A DNA stretch of 64,000 bases from Sepiola atlantica (taxonomy: Eukaryota; Mollusca; Cephalopoda; Sepiida; Sepiolidae). The stretch covers positions 107,448,620 through 107,512,619 of the forward strand of contig OY744531.1 in assembly GCA_963556195.1 (NCBI GenBank), in the 5' to 3' direction. Positions 10,102 to 25,225 of this stretch are shown here, piece after piece; positions within the stretch are counted from its first letter, which is position 1; the number at the start of each line of letters is the position of its first letter. The position numbers and the translations under genes were made by a program. Below the pieces are notes generated by a model. That model did not search any database. It was not told where the DNA came from and was given only the letters and a program-made list of their open reading frames with translations.

Positions 10102-13100
10102 GTAAGTAAAACAAAAAAAAAAAACCAAAACATCGCCATTCTCTGATAAAAATTGAAAAAATTAAATTAAAAACGAAAGGCGAAATTGAGTTTTAAGGGT
10201 CCCTAAAAGTTGAAGCGTCCCGAACAAAATGTCCTACGCGAATTTTGGCTAGGAACAAAGTGAAGTATTTGTTAGTGTTCTCAGATGAAGTGTTGTATCA
10301 GAACACTGTTCTGATACAACACTTCATCTTTTCTCGGGCAGCACTTTTCGGTACTACTCTAGGGTTTGCGCCTAATTTCCGTGACTGCTCGGCCGCATCG
10401 ATCCGACAGGTCGCGGAAGCGTCCGAGACCTGCCGAGTCGAAAACGAGGCTGTAAACAAAACTGGACAAAAAAAAAAGTCTGTCGCGCAAGCCTCGGAGG
10501 CCCAGGGCATACGGTGGAAATAGACGAGTCTCAACCGCCGGAAAAAAACAAAAAAAACAATGCTGGCCGTGTTCTCCAGCCGCTCTGGGTCTTCGGGGGG
10601 AGGGGGGGGGGATACGACCCCGCAGAGAATGAGGGGTTTCCTGGTGACAGTGCCTAACAGGAATGCCGAAACCCTAACTCTTCCAATAATCAAGCAGTAC
10701 CTGGGACCACGGTAGTATCCATGGACGGCGGCACCGGGGCGGTCATCAATAATGAAGTTATATATGCATGTGTTTAACCGCCCCCCCCTTTTTAGGAAAG
10801 CCCCCCCCCCCACACTTTTATAACTGTCCCGCCGGTCCTGGACTATCCGATTGCTGGAGGGCGTCTAACAGTCTTTCGCTCAGCCTAACAAAACAAGCGG
10901 CAGCAAAAGTAGCAGTAAACCCTGAACATCTACGTAATTCCCCCCCCCCACCAAGAAAATATATATAAAAAAGAACTTGCCTACGTCACACGAAACACAT
11001 AAAAAAAAACATAAAAATGTTTCATTTTGCCCACGAAAACAATAAAAAAAAAGAAGTTTATTTATAGTTCTCCAGCTATGGGTTTGTTCATTTCTTTCAT
11101 TTTTTTTTTTTTATAAAAATATATGCATTTTTTTCTTTTCGTATATTCATCGTCTTATATTGTCGTCTGCCAACCTTCCATTTTTTTTTTTTTTGCACGA
11201 TTTTTCGGTTTTGTTTATACAACCTCGTTTTCGACTCGGCAGGTCTCGGACGCTTCCGCGACCTGTCGGATCAATGCGGCCGAGCAGTCACGGAAATTAG
11301 GCGCAAACCCTGGAGTAGTACCCACTTTTCCACCGGCCGCCATCGGGCATTTGGCTCACGTGACTCAATCGCAGTCATTTAAAAATAGAGAATCGTCTTC
11401 ATTATGAAAAATAAGCATATAGTTGTCATTTTACCCCCCCCCCCTCGGAATACATTTTTTTTCGGTTTATTTTTATTTTGTTACTTTTCGCAATCGAATT
11501 AACGTTGATGGATTTTCCGCACATTCCTAAGTCTGCTCTCGATTTAAATATTTTGTACTTTTCGGTGTTTTATTGATTGGTTTAGCTTCCTTGGTTACCT
11601 ACTCATTTGCGACCTATTTGCGGTAGAAAAAAAATTGTGCTTCTGTAATATTGTGTACATATGAAATATTGGTGCAAGTTTAGAATTGAGGTGTTAGTAA
11701 AAAAAAAAAAGGAAGAAAAAAATAAGAAATATGATGTATTTACCCGTGACGGAACGCACATATCGTATACAAAAAATCACGTAAATTGATCAAGTATTTT
11801 TTTGTGTACAGTCTTCTTTTCAGCTACCACATAAGTACATAACAAAGTTTATACATTCCTTTAGCTATTTTTTTTTTATACATGTCATGGTGAAACAGCA
11901 GAAGCACCGTTTTTTATTTTACAAAAGAAAATCCAATTTTATCGGTAATCGGCGATATATCGACGCCATATCGAATATTGGACAAGGGAGATAACTCTTG
12001 ACTCAAAAGTTGGAGTTAAGAATCAGCCTTAGAAAAAAAATGGCAGTTTTAACACGAGCCAACAAAACAAAAAAAAGGTGAATAAAACAAATATACAACA
12101 AATAAATGTTACCAAAGGCAAGATAAGTTACTCTTCTACCTACCTGGATAAATATTTTGTGTTTTAACTTATTTTAAAGTGTTTTTTAAAAAAAATTATT
12201 TCAATGTCCGGCAACCACAACGCCTAATATGGCGTTGATATGTCGACGATCGTCGTTTACCGATAAAATTTGATTTTCTTTTGTAAAAAAAAAAAACGGT
12301 GTATAAAAAAATAGCTTTGTTATGTACTTACTGAATTTAACTTAGTACTATATCCACTGCGCCACGCATCCTTGCAGACATCTGAAGGTTGAAGGTTCAA
12401 TCCTCGGTGCGGGCGATACAAAGAATTGCGAATTACTGAAGACTTCTCCCAGTCATGGCTGACGGAAAAAAAACATGCTACCCCTGTGGATTAAATGAAG
12501 GGCTCCGTTCAAAATTCCATCCAGATTCCCGAGTTCGACAGAAATATTCCCGAATTCGAAGAGATACATCTGAAGAAGGTCGGAGGTTACAGCGGCCGAA
12601 ACGTTGTGATGATAACACTCAAGATGAGAAATGTAGTCCGAATAAACGAAAGTTATGGAAAACAATCCAGTAGTTTATAATTATGTAAGAAATAAAAAAA
12701 TTTTAATCGAAGCCGGAAAGATGCCATTTTTTTTTCAGTTTTCATCACACTTAAGTATTTCCTCAAATAGTCCAGTAATTTTATTTTTAAGTAGCGTATT
12801 TACTATGCGTAGTTATCTCAAAAGTACCGAATTACGTAAGACTTTTACCTCTTTTGCGTTAAAAAAGAAAAAAAAAATTCATAGAAGTTCTGAGTAAAGT
12901 AGCCATTTTTGTTTAGTCAGTAACGTAAACAAAGATGGCTACTTTACTCGGAATCGGTATAAACGCAAACTCTAAAGACTTATAACTTCTATGAAATATT
13001 AAATTTATTTTTTAAAAGACGCAAATAGGTCACAGATAAGTAGGTAAAGCATGACTAACTTTCACACTGTATTTCCTTTAAAATAATTAAATAAAGGGTG

Positions 13101-15500
13101 GGTCCCGTGCGAAATTCCGGGCACGGTAGACAGATTCCCCGAGTTCGATAAGGTGCAAGAAGATTCCTTGAGGGATTAAGAGAATTAAAGAAAAAAGTTT
13201 GGTGCTTGTGCTGTTCAGCGGCCATATAAAAAAATGATTTTTTTATAAAAAAATGATTTTTTTATAAAAACAATGTTATATACTTATTCAGCGTTATTTT
13301 CTTACTCACTGTACAAAAAAGTAGAAAAAATTATCCACTAGAACTTTAATTATAAGTATTTTTCCATTCTGCGTATCATAACAGCGATTCGTTCAGTAAG
13401 CCTCCATCTTCTTTTTATCTGCCCTTGAAATCTTCTTAAGAAACAAGATGGAGGCTTAGTGAACGAATCGCTGTTATGATATGCAGAATGGAAAAATACT
13501 TGTAATTAAAGTTCTAGGTGATAATTTTTTCTACTTTTTTGTACAGTGAGTAAGAATATAACGCTGAATAAGTATATAATATTGTTTTTATAAAAAAATA
13601 ATTTTTTTATATGGCCGCTGAACAGCATAAGCACCAAAAGTTTTTTTAATGTAAAATCTGATATTGTTTTGCTCTTTTGCGTCACAAGAATTTGTGACAA
13701 AAAATGAGTTCTTCATTTTTTATTTATTTAAATGGCAAGGATTAAGTGAGTTTAGAAAGAAGCAGCCCCCTTTCTTAAAACGATTCTTGCTAACAATCGT
13801 TTTTGTTATTCTATCTTGACCCACCCCCCAAGAAAAAAAACAAAAAATAACAAACAAACAAAATAACCCAACTCATTTTCATAAATTCATGTATGTATTT
13901 CTTTTTCTAGTTAATTTATTTAAAGATGATCCAAATATTGGGGACTTGAAAGAAGTTCATTTCTTTTCCCGGGAGGAACTGTTTTCTTTTATGGTTAAGA
14001 AATCAATTTATTTTCAAAGACGATTTGAAGAATTGAACATTACCGACCGCACAGAACAGAATTTAATAAAAAGGTAAGAAAATCCTACAAAAAAAAAATG
14101 ATATAGATAAAAATTTGTACTTAAACCAGAGACATTGTAAGTCATGTATTCTCTAGTAAATGGTACAACCCAAATTCTACACCTTATGTCCGGTAAATGG
14201 TACGGTCCAAATTCTACACCTTATGTCCGGTTCCATAAACAGTTTTGCTCCAAAGTATGCTCTAAAATTCTCATGGGATAATGCAATCTTTCAATTGTTT
14301 AGGTCGCATAGATCCAGGCAAATTCTAAACTTAACATTTCCTTTTTCCACCAGTTCCTGGGAATTTATCCAATGAGTGAATCTTGTAACCTGCTTCCATT
14401 CCTACCAGTTTATCTGAGAGAAACTTATGTAAAGCCAGTAGTACCTTGAGACAAGGTTGTTTTACTGGCGTTATTATTGACTCGATATCAGTGAAATCTT
14501 CCTATCCAATCAAAAAACCTCCATACTTTGACAGTATCTGTTTTTTGTCTAGGTTTCCTTCGAGGTTAAGTAGTTGATCTGGTTTGTGCACAGATCTAGT
14601 GTGTGGTGTGTTTTTGGTCTGATTTGGGCACATCCTTGGTGTGTGGTTGGTCTTGTTTGGGCACGGCCCTAGTCTGTAGTGTGTGTTTGATCTGATTTGG
14701 ACACAGCCTTGATCTGTGGTGTGTGGTTTGTCTTGTTTAGGAACAGTCCTTGTCTGTGGGGTGTGTTTGGTTTGCTTTGGGCACAGTTCTAGCCTGTATG
14801 TGTGGTTGGTCTTGTTTGAGCACAACCCTGGTGTGCGGTGTGTGTTTACATCTGGTTTGGGCACAGTCCTGGTCTGTAGTCTAGTTTTGTCTGGTTTGGG
14901 CATGGCCCTGGTCTGTGTTTGGTCTGGTTTTAGCACATTCCTGGTCTGTGGCGTGTGGTTAGTCTGGTTTAGGCAAAGCCCTAGTCTATCATGTGTGGTT
15001 GGTCTGGTTTGGCCACAGCTCTTATCTGTGGTATGTGGTTGGTCTGGTTTGGACACAGCCGTGGTATGTGGTTGGTCTGCTTTGGGCACACCCCTAGTCT
15101 GTGCTGTATGGTTTATTAAGGAGTTCAATACTTCTACTCCTTAAATTATTCGAACTACTCGAACCATGCAAAGGTTTTTTGTGTAACATGATATCCCATC
15201 AACGATGATACTCTTTGGACTGGTTATGCTCGTCACACATCCAAGGGTATATGGAAATGTACACCGTCCATTTCCTTTTTACTCAAATACGCTCTCTTAC
15301 TTTGTAACCCATGTGTGGCTGTTTCGGCTCATCTGGAGGTAGTGCATTGATCCCTTTTATTCGAATAGCGATGAATCATATTCGCAGGGACGTTTAGTGG
15401 TAACACATCGTCTTTTGGCGTGATGTTATACCAATAAACTGCTTCCATTATCGAACACAATTTTCTTACCACGATCTGTTATTTTTTAAACTTTTGTTCA

Positions 15501-15531
<31 letters not shown>

Positions 15532-16239
15532 CAAGGCATATTCCCACTGAGACGTAAGGGGCTACTCTGGTTAGGGGTCAGCAGATCTCTTCTGATGACC
15601 TTGTAAGTTCAGGTCCTTTCTTCCTCTCAGGCTGATATTTTTCTATTGTATATGTATTTTTCGCTCGGTCGAGCTGCATATTTACTACGACCCCGTCCCC
15701 GTTACTTTTGTTCTTTTATCTTATTCCCCCCAAAACTTTTTGTAAATCTACTTTCTTAACTCCTTAACTTGTGTTCGTTTTTTTCACAAAGTGTTCATCG
15801 TCTGTATATCCTCATTTCACAGGTGTCTTGAGAACGAGTCCCAATTTCCCTCTTGTTCAGTGTATATGCGTACTTGAAACCGAGGACTTAAATCTTTTTT
15901 TTTCTTCTGTTGCTTGACTGTCTTGTCGTTCCAATCAAGACGCGAGCGTAACAGTATGTAACCGCTATTACATATTTTGTACCATTGTTTTGCTGTATTC
16001 CGGATAGTGCTGTCTTTGCTCTTATCAAGGGATGCAAAGATGCCTCAGTATGATGGACCTAACCCTAACTCTAATCCTAACCCTAAACCCTAACCCCTAA
16101 ACCTTAACTCTAACCCTAAACCCTAACCCCAAACCCTAACCCTAACACTAAACCCTAACCCTTAACACTAACCCTAACCCTAACCATTACCCTAACCCTA
16201 AACCCTAACCCTAAACCCTAACCCTAAACCCTAACCCTA

Positions 16240-16272
<33 letters not shown>

Positions 16273-16389
16273 CCCTAACCACTAACCCTAAACCTCTAAA
16301 CCTTACCCTAAACTTTTACCCTAACTCTAACCCTAAACCCAAACCTCTAACCCTAAACTTCTAACCCTAAAACCTAAACCTAAACCCTT

Positions 16390-16421
<32 letters not shown>

Positions 16422-17989
16422 ACCCTTACGCTACATAAGATAAATGTTAAAAGTAATGATTACAATTTCTTCTTTTGCAGTGAATTTTATCCGAACGTTT
16501 TGCAACTGTTCACACTTCATTTTGCTTTGTTCGTTTCCACGATCGAGTCGATGGGAAATGAAGAGCAAATCAATTTTTGGCTTCCAAAAGCCAAGAATTT
16601 GCAAATTATTGGCGCTTATGCTCAAACCGAACTCGGACATGGTAGGCTTCTCTTTCATTATAAAACATCGTTTTTCTTGACTTCTTGATAACAAGTCGTC
16701 ATCTTTTGCATCAACACAACTTTTTACAAATTTATTTACATTTCATCAATTATTCTTCCCCTTCTTATGTGCATTACCGATCGTAACTTATAAATCTCTA
16801 GCTTTATATATTTGTATGTACAGGATTCACTCCTAAACTAATTAACCGATCATTATGGATTTTGAAACATAAGCTGCTAGGCGTAAGGGACCTAAATGTG
16901 GGCTATATTTAGTTTCATTTAGTTTTATGCAAAGGAAATAAAAAAAGGGGTAGAAGCCATCCATGAAATTTCAGATACTTCCGATGTTTGTGAAATTTTG
17001 TGAACAATAAATATTCGACATCAATTAATAAGTTTTCCCCAATTTTCAGTTTATTTGGAGTATTTTAAAGCTTTTTAGGGGGAATAATATTCACACAACC
17101 TTCCCATTCAAATATTTCAGATTTGCATAGAATTTGATCCATAGTCATTAGACACCAATTAAGCAAGATTTTTATCGAAGATTACCCCTAAAAATTTATA
17201 TGCAAATAAGAGTTTGATTTTTATTGATTTATCAGCTTGCAGTCTTCACTTTTTTGGATGATTAAAATATTATCATGCCTGCCCCTGATTTAGATCAATC
17301 AGTTTCATGACGATAATGTTATTCTGAAAGGTTGTTTCTTTGATATTATACTAGCTGCCTCTGCCAGCTTGCTATCGCTTTATAAACTTTGCTTCTTAGA
17401 AATATTTAAACATTAATTTAAAATAATAAAAGTGAACGTACGTGTGCGGGCTCGCTTTAATAATCACTTATGCCAAATGTATTTTATGAGGAAAGAAAGG
17501 GAGGCTTAATGTTAATAATAACTGACAATCATAAAGAAAAGAAAGAATAATCAAATATGAAAATTTAATTTTTATGAGCAAAGAAGAGGAGGCTTAATCT
17601 TGATAACTTGTAATGAAATATAAAGGAAAGAATATTCCCTTGTTTTTAATATTTTTGTGACTAAAATGGGCACGCAGATGCTTTCTTTACAGAATCGAGA
17701 GAGAGAGAGAGAGAGAAAGGGGGAGGCGAAAGAAAGAGAGAAAGACACAGATAAAGAGGAGGAGAGGGAGGGGAGAGAGTAAGAAAGAGAGACTGCCACA
17801 GATAAAGAGGGAGAGAGAGATAAAGAGAGAGAAAGAGAGAGAGAGAGAGAAAAGGGGGGTTGAAAAAGAGAGAGAGAGGAAAGGGGGGTGAAAGAAAGAG
17901 AGAGAGAGAGAGAGAAAAGAGGGAGAGAAAGAAAGAGAGAGAGAAAAGGAGGGGAGAAAGAAAGAGAGAAAGACACAGATAAAGAGGGG

Positions 17990-18021
<32 letters not shown>

Positions 18022-21000
18022 AGGGGGGGGGGTGAAAGAAAGAGAGAGAGTGATGGAGGGGGCGAGATTAATTTTTAATTAAAAGTTACCTCGCATATTT
18101 CTTTATTTTTGTAAAATTTCACACTTGTTCTTTCAGTACGATTTAACTTGCGTATTTGTTTTTTTGTTGTTGTTTTGTGGTTTTGTTTTTGTTTTCTTTG
18201 TAAGTTTTACCTCAATTAGTAAGATTTACCCCCCCCCCCCCCGCGTTTGTGACAACAGTAAGAAATTAATTGTCATCGATAAACTTGACAAAAATAAATT
18301 ACTACTCCCCGGGCAACACCGGGTAGATTTGCTGGTTTAAAATAAAAGACATTTCATTCGTAACTTTGCTGTAAACACGAAACATTAACATTTTGGTAAT
18401 TTCGAAACAGATTCATTTATCTTTTATCTTTTAATTGTGATCGTGAAAGACGAAATGTCTTTCACGATCACAATTAAAACAATTTCGTTGAATACCAAGT
18501 CGGTCGCTTTAAAGAAATGCAACATTTGAACACAAATGCAAAATATTTGTCTGGGAAATAAAACGATTTTGCGACACAGAATTATTTGCTACATTAAAAT
18601 CAAAACAATCATTGAATTAGAAAAAAACAATAAAAAATAATAGTTAATTAATGAAATGTCATTTTTCAAAACGAATATGCAAATTAGTTAACCTTGCGAC
18701 TGATATCGCATATACATAAAGACAGTATATAAAAAGAATGGTGCGTAGATTGGGTAAGTCGAAGTAACTTGAACAAATCCTCCGTGGCCTTTTGGCTAAG
18801 ATCAGAGTGTAGTATCTGTTCCGACAGATGCTCACTCGGTAGACCGGTATTGTTTTGGCTTTCGCGCCTTGATTCCGTAGTCTGAGGTACTGTCCTGTGC
18901 AGTTCTACGAGGTCCACCTTCCCAGGCTTTGCCATCTCACCCTTTGAGAAGGGCTTAGTTTATTGCTAATCGCCTGAGGTGCCCCTACTGAGGAATGCTG
19001 ACGGGGCTGACTTTTCAATCCCACTTTCCTGACCTTGTGTCACACCTTACCACTGTGGGAGATAAATACCAAGTTGAATTAACCTTAAATTGATCGACGC
19101 CATCTTTCATTAACTTCCGTTGATTGACGACTTCGGAATGGGCTAATACCAGTCGAGGATTAGTTCTCAACTATCAATCCGACAGGAACGGGGTCATTTC
19201 GGTGACCTTTTATCTGCCCGACTGAGGTATTTGGTCCTGGATTGTCCTAGGAAGTGAACCTTCCCAGGCCTTGCCTCACCTCTTTGGGGTTGAGTAAGTT
19301 TATTGCTTACTGCCTGAGGCGGCCTGACCAGGGAATGCCAACGGGGCTGCCCAGGCTATTTTTGCTAGGCCAGAGTGTTCCTTCTTTAGGGGCACTGGCT
19401 TGACTCTTCCCCCACTTTCCGAACTTGTGTCACATATTCCTGCGGTGGGAAGGAATTAAATACCTGAATTAACCTTCAAATTAGCCGTTTTGACTTTACC
19501 TTTCGTGCGAGAAATGCTCCTAACTTTCGCATTTATTCATTTAACATATATTTATTGTATGTTTATATTATATTATATTATATTATATTATATTATATTT
19601 ATATTATATCTATATTTATATTATATTTATATTTATATTTATTGTATTTATGTCATATTATATTATATTTATATTATATTATATTCATATTATATTATAT
19701 TATATTATATTTATATTATATTATATTATATTATATTATATTATATTTATATTATATTATATTATATTATATTTATATTATATTATATTTATATGATATT
19801 ATATTATATTTATATTATATTTATATTATATTTAAATTATATTTATATTATATTTAAATTATATTTATATTATATTATATTATATTTATATTATATTTAA
19901 ATTATATTTATATTTATATTATATTTATATTATATTTAAATTATATTTATATTTATATTATATTTATATTATATTTATATTATATTATATTATATTTATA
20001 TTATATTATATTATATTATATTATATTTATATTATATTATATTTATATTATTTTATATTATATTTATATTATATTTGTATTATATTCTATATTTTGTTAC
20101 CGCAAAATGAATTTTTATATATATTTTGCAGGTACTTATATTCGAGGGCTTGAAACTACTGCAACTTATGACAAAGAAACTGAAGAATTCGTCTTAAACA
20201 GCCCGACCATTACATCCGGTAAATGGTGGTCAGGAGGATGTAAGTAAAAACAAGTTTCATCATAAAACAAGTTTCATCATAAAACAAGTTTCATCATAAA
20301 ACAAGTTTCATCATAAAACTCCCAAATTTTGTTCGCTTACAAACAGCTTTTCTTTTCTTTGTTGTACATATCTAATATATAAAGTTAAGACGATTTTCCC
20401 CTGTACCTTGTTGAAGAATAGGAAAATAACCACATGCATCACACCCTACTAAACTCACCACCATATTACGCTTATTCACTCAAGCGTATTTTAGTAAATT
20501 TGTTATTATTTTTCTTCAGCTAACACTAAATATTACATTTGGCCCACCATCTTCGACTTTCCTCAAATCATACTCCATGTAGATGGTAGCAAAAACTTTT
20601 ACCCCTAAACCCTTTTAGTACTGACACTCTCCCCATCGCACCGGAACCAAATAAACAACGTCTACTTTTCAAAAAGTGTCCGTTAATATCTACTATTTGT
20701 CTGCTATTAATTTACTACATAATACAAAACATTACGAACACATTTAATGGACGCTCCCGCTAATTCCGCTGATTTTCGAGAATATCGGATTACGTTCTTT
20801 CTACCTATTACATATACATTTATAGTCATTCCAATTTTTAGAGAATGCAATTAACGAACATAGTTCTTTGCAGTATTTCATCTTCCAACATGACGGCTAT
20901 AATTTCATCAACGACTCGACTTTCAAATTAAGTCACTATACGCTAAAAAACTCGACAGAACCCATAAAGTGTACATTTTCTGATTCCTACACCTTTCCCT

Positions 21001-24000
21001 CGCATAATATCCAAAAATTGGAAAAAAACATCGATTTCTTCGTATAGAAATGACTCAAAACGTGTGACTGGTGGACCCTACATTCGGTCGCCTTACAGCG
21101 GATTGTACAATAACACGTATGCCAACTGCTGACTGACTTCGTTTAAATTACCTATTTTTCGTAGATTTTATACTCGCTTTCATGGCCGAAACATTAGCAG
21201 CATAGATCCAAGACCGAAAGGTGTATGGTTCAATCCCAGACGTCTTACACAAGTTTTTTTTTTCTTTACATTGTTAAACTTCCGCCTACGATAGAGGGAG
21301 GAAGAGAGGACTGTGGGCCAGAGTTTTTAAAATCAACATTATTATGTAGTCATTTGAAAATAAATCAATGTAATATGTAGTAATTTAACTATTATGAATA
21401 TCATTCCGATGTGACCTATTTGCGTTCGGTCAGCTGTTGACAAATTTTAATTCATTTTTATCTATTTCTTTCGTGCAACGCCGGGGGACGGGTCCAGCAC
21501 GTTAAGAAATAAAAACGTTCTACAAATTTAAAATCAGCAAAAAATGTAGAAATTGTAACCGATTGCAATGGCAAATAACAACCTACCCGAAAGTCCAACG
21601 TTCTAACTACTCAGCCTAACATTCACAGGTAACATGAATTGGAACAAATACATAGAAGACATTGCCAAGGCTGCTGCTAAGAAGGTAGGCTCCCTCTACT
21701 AGGCTAGAAAACCTCTCACACCTGACATTATCCTATATCTCTACAAAGCCACCATCCACCCATGCATGGAGTATTGTTGCCACATCTGGGCTGGTGCATC
21801 ATCCACTAATCTCTCCCTCTTAGACAAGGTCCAAAAAAGAGTCGCCAACTTAATAGGTCCCTCATTAGCAACCCAGCTCCAGCCCCTGTCCCATCGCCAC
21901 AATGTCGCATCCTTTAGATGTAATTGGAATAATGCCCAAAAAGGTCTAATAAAGTCCAAAAAAGAGTCGCCAACTTAATAGGTCCCACACTGTCTACTAA
22001 GTTCCAGCCCCTGTCCCATCGCCGCAATGTTGCATCCTTGTGCTTGTTTTACAAATACTTCAATGGAATGTGAACTTGCTGCGCTGGTGCCCCCCTGACA
22101 TAAATACACAAGACCAACTCGACAATCAGCTAAATCCCATCCATTCACATGTGGAGGTCCCCAGATGCCGGAGAGCCTTCTACTCCAATAGTTTTGTAAC
22201 TATTCTTCTTCTTTATGAAATTGTTTATTTCTGACAAAGGGGGAAGAATTGCTGTTTTCTGAGTAGGAACTTATTGTTGGCTAGTTTTTGACCTTCAAGT
22301 AGTATTTGTTTTTTTAGCTCCTTACATCAAGTGGCTCCATGCCTTGTCTGGAGCGATTTCCATTAAAAAAAAAAAATGTCTATTTCTACAAATGGTAAAA
22401 AGAAATTTATTCTCTCATGGAAAACTTTTCATTATTCTGTTAAAAAAACCCCAGCAAAATTATTAATTCCTTAAAAGTAAACAAACAATATTATATGTAA
22501 TCTTTGCACATTTTAATTACATTAAACGAATAAACTTTATTGATTGAATTATTTTCTTTTTTATAGTGGGCAAGAATACAACCCATTGTATTTTGATGGC
22601 GCAGTTGTACACGCAGGGGAAGTGCTATGGTATTCATCCTTTTATTGTGCAAATTCGAAGCCTAGAAGATCACAAACCTCTGCCAGGTTGATATCTTTCC
22701 TATTTTCTGATTTCATTTTTCAAACCAGGAATTAAAATTTTTTTTTTTTAACTTGAATTCACCCCAGATAAGGGGGCACATTGTCACTGAGACGTAAAGG
22801 GCTCTGGATTAGGGGCCAGAAATTACAGGGGGGCATCTTAAGTGAGAAGTTGTGCAGCAAGATATTTGTTCACGTTACACTTAAATTTCTGTATGTAGCT
22901 AGGGAAACAGGGAGTAGGGATGGAGTTCCAAAGGCTGGCAGCTCAAGAAAAGAAGCTATTTGAGTAGAAAGCTCTCTGGCATCTGGGGACTTCCACAGTG
23001 AATGGATGCGATTTAACTGATTGTCGGGTTGGTCTAGTGTATTTACGTCGAGGGGGCACCAGAGCAGCCAGTTCATCAGTGCACAATCCATTGAAGTATT
23101 TGTATAACAAGCATAAGGATGCAACCTTGCAGCGATGGGACAGAGGCTGGAAATGGTGGATAGTGAGGGACCTATTAAATTAGCGACTCTTTTTTGGAAC
23201 CTGTCTAAGAGGGAGAGACTAGTGATTGGTGCACTAGCCTAGATGTGACAACGATACTTCATGCATGTGCGGATGGTGGCGTTGTAAAGATATAGGATAC
23301 TGATAGATGTGAGAAGTTTTCTAGCACGGTAAAGGGAGTCCACTTTCCTTGCAGCAACCTTGGCAATGTCTTCTATGTATTTGTTCCAATTCATGATATG
23401 ACTAAAAAGGAAGGGTTTACATACTCCACAATTATTCTGTCAGCTTAAGTTGGGGCGAATACACTAGATAATTTCTAACTCATCAAACTTTAGTTGTACG
23501 TCTGAGTATTCGTTCACAAGGGTAGTTGGTTTCTATGGTTTTATGAAGTTATGGTTTTATGAAGTTGGTTTCTATGGTTTTATAGTTTTATGAAGTTGGG
23601 GTTTATGGTTTCTATGGTTTTATGGTTTTATGAAGTTGGTTTCTATGGTTTTATAGTTTTATGAAGTTGGTTTCTATGGTTTTATGAAGTTATGGTTTTA
23701 TGAAGTTGGTTTCTATGGTTTTATAGTTTTATGAAGTTGGGTTTTATGGTTTCTATGGTTTTATGGTTTTATGAAGTTGGTTTCTATGGTTTTATGATTT
23801 CTATGGTTTAAGGTTTTATGAAGTTGGTTTCCATGGTTTTGTGGTTTTATGAAGTTGGTTTCTATGGTTTTATAGTTTTATGAAGTTGGTTTCTATGGTT
23901 TTATGAAGTTATGGTTTTATGAAGTTGGTTTCTATGGTTTTATAGTTTTATGAAGTTGGGGTTTATGGTTTCTATGGTTTTATGGTTTTATGAAGTTGGT

Positions 24001-25176
24001 TTCTATGGTTTTATGCTTTTATGGTTTTATGAAGTTGGTTTCTATGGTTTTATGCTTTTATGGTTTTATGAAGTTGGTTTCTATGGTTTTATAGTTTTAT
24101 GAAGTTGGTTTCTATGGTTTTATGAAGTTATGGTTTTATGAAGTTGGTTTCTATGGTTTTATAGTTTTATGAAGTTGGGTTTTATGGTTTCTATGGTTTT
24201 ATGGTTTTATGAAGTTGGTTTCTATGGTTTTATGATTTCTATGGTTTAAGGTTTTATGAAGTTGGTTTCCATGGTTTTATGGTTTTATGAAGTTGGTTTT
24301 ATGGTTTCTATGGTTTCTATGGTTTTATTAAGTTGGTTTCTATGGTTTTATGGTTTTATGAAGTTGGTTTCTGTGGTTTTATGGTTTATGAAGTTGGTTT
24401 CTATGGTTTTATGAAGTTGGTTTCTATGGTTTTATGGTTTTATGAAGTTGGTTTCTATGGTTTTATGGTTTCTATGGTTATATGAAGTTGGTTTCTATGG
24501 TTTTATGGTTTTATGAAGTTGGTTTCTATGGTTTTATGGTTTCTATGGTTATATGAAGTTGGTTTCTATGGTTTTATGGTTTTATGAAGTTGGTTTCTAT
24601 GGTTTTATGGTTTCTATGGTTATATGAAGTTGGTTTCTATGGTTTTATGGTTTTATAAAGCCCATATTGATAATGGCTTTGAAGTGACCGACTGTGCCAT
24701 TATACACAGGTAGGTCGCATCCAAATAAGCAAACTCAACAGTGATTATTGGAATATACCTTCTTTTTTAGGTGGATAATATGTCATCAGAATCAATGATA
24801 AAGCGGGGATGTCTTTGTGGTGTTTTATTGATACTATCACATTTGGAGAATTCTAAATATTCACTGAGCCAAAATTGTTGTTTGTTGATGTGAGGCATGA
24901 AAAATGTTAGCATATTAAACCTGCCTTATGTGATGTGGTGATGTGGTTGAGTCATATTTGAACCGGGTGCCACCAATCCAGATCTTGGATCTGTAAAATG
25001 TTAGAGAGAGAGAGGGAGAGAGAGAGAAAGAATGAGAGAGAGAGGGAGAAAGAGAGAGAGGAAAAGAAAGAGAGAGAGAGAAAAAAAGAGAGAGAGAAAG
25101 AATGAGAGAGAGTTGGCGAGAGAGAAAGAGAAAGAGAGAGAGGGAGAGAGAGAGAGAAAGAGAGAGAGTAAAAGAA

Positions 25177-25225
<49 letters not shown>

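Noticed and set aside
12320..12420. tRNA gene
   Set aside because: A-box-like sequence is on the - strand while the B-box-like ggttcaatcctcggtgc is on the + strand; no cloverleaf.
14502..15144. Long frames on both strands ([13 protein letters not shown] repeats)
   Set aside because: Both strands open across a degenerate 40-bp minisatellite; no start context or splice logic.
17572..18082. Ser/Leu and Arg/Glu-rich open frames
   Set aside because: Pure (GA)n low-complexity; same for 24915-25331.
18780..18830. Functional U2 snRNA gene
   Set aside because: Only the first ~38 nt match closely; the Sm site and 3' stem-loops are replaced by SINE body, and several copies share that structure.
19490..19900. 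Tyr/Ile-rich open frames of 100-136 codons
   Set aside because: They are read-through of the TATAT tract; no conserved motif or codon pattern.
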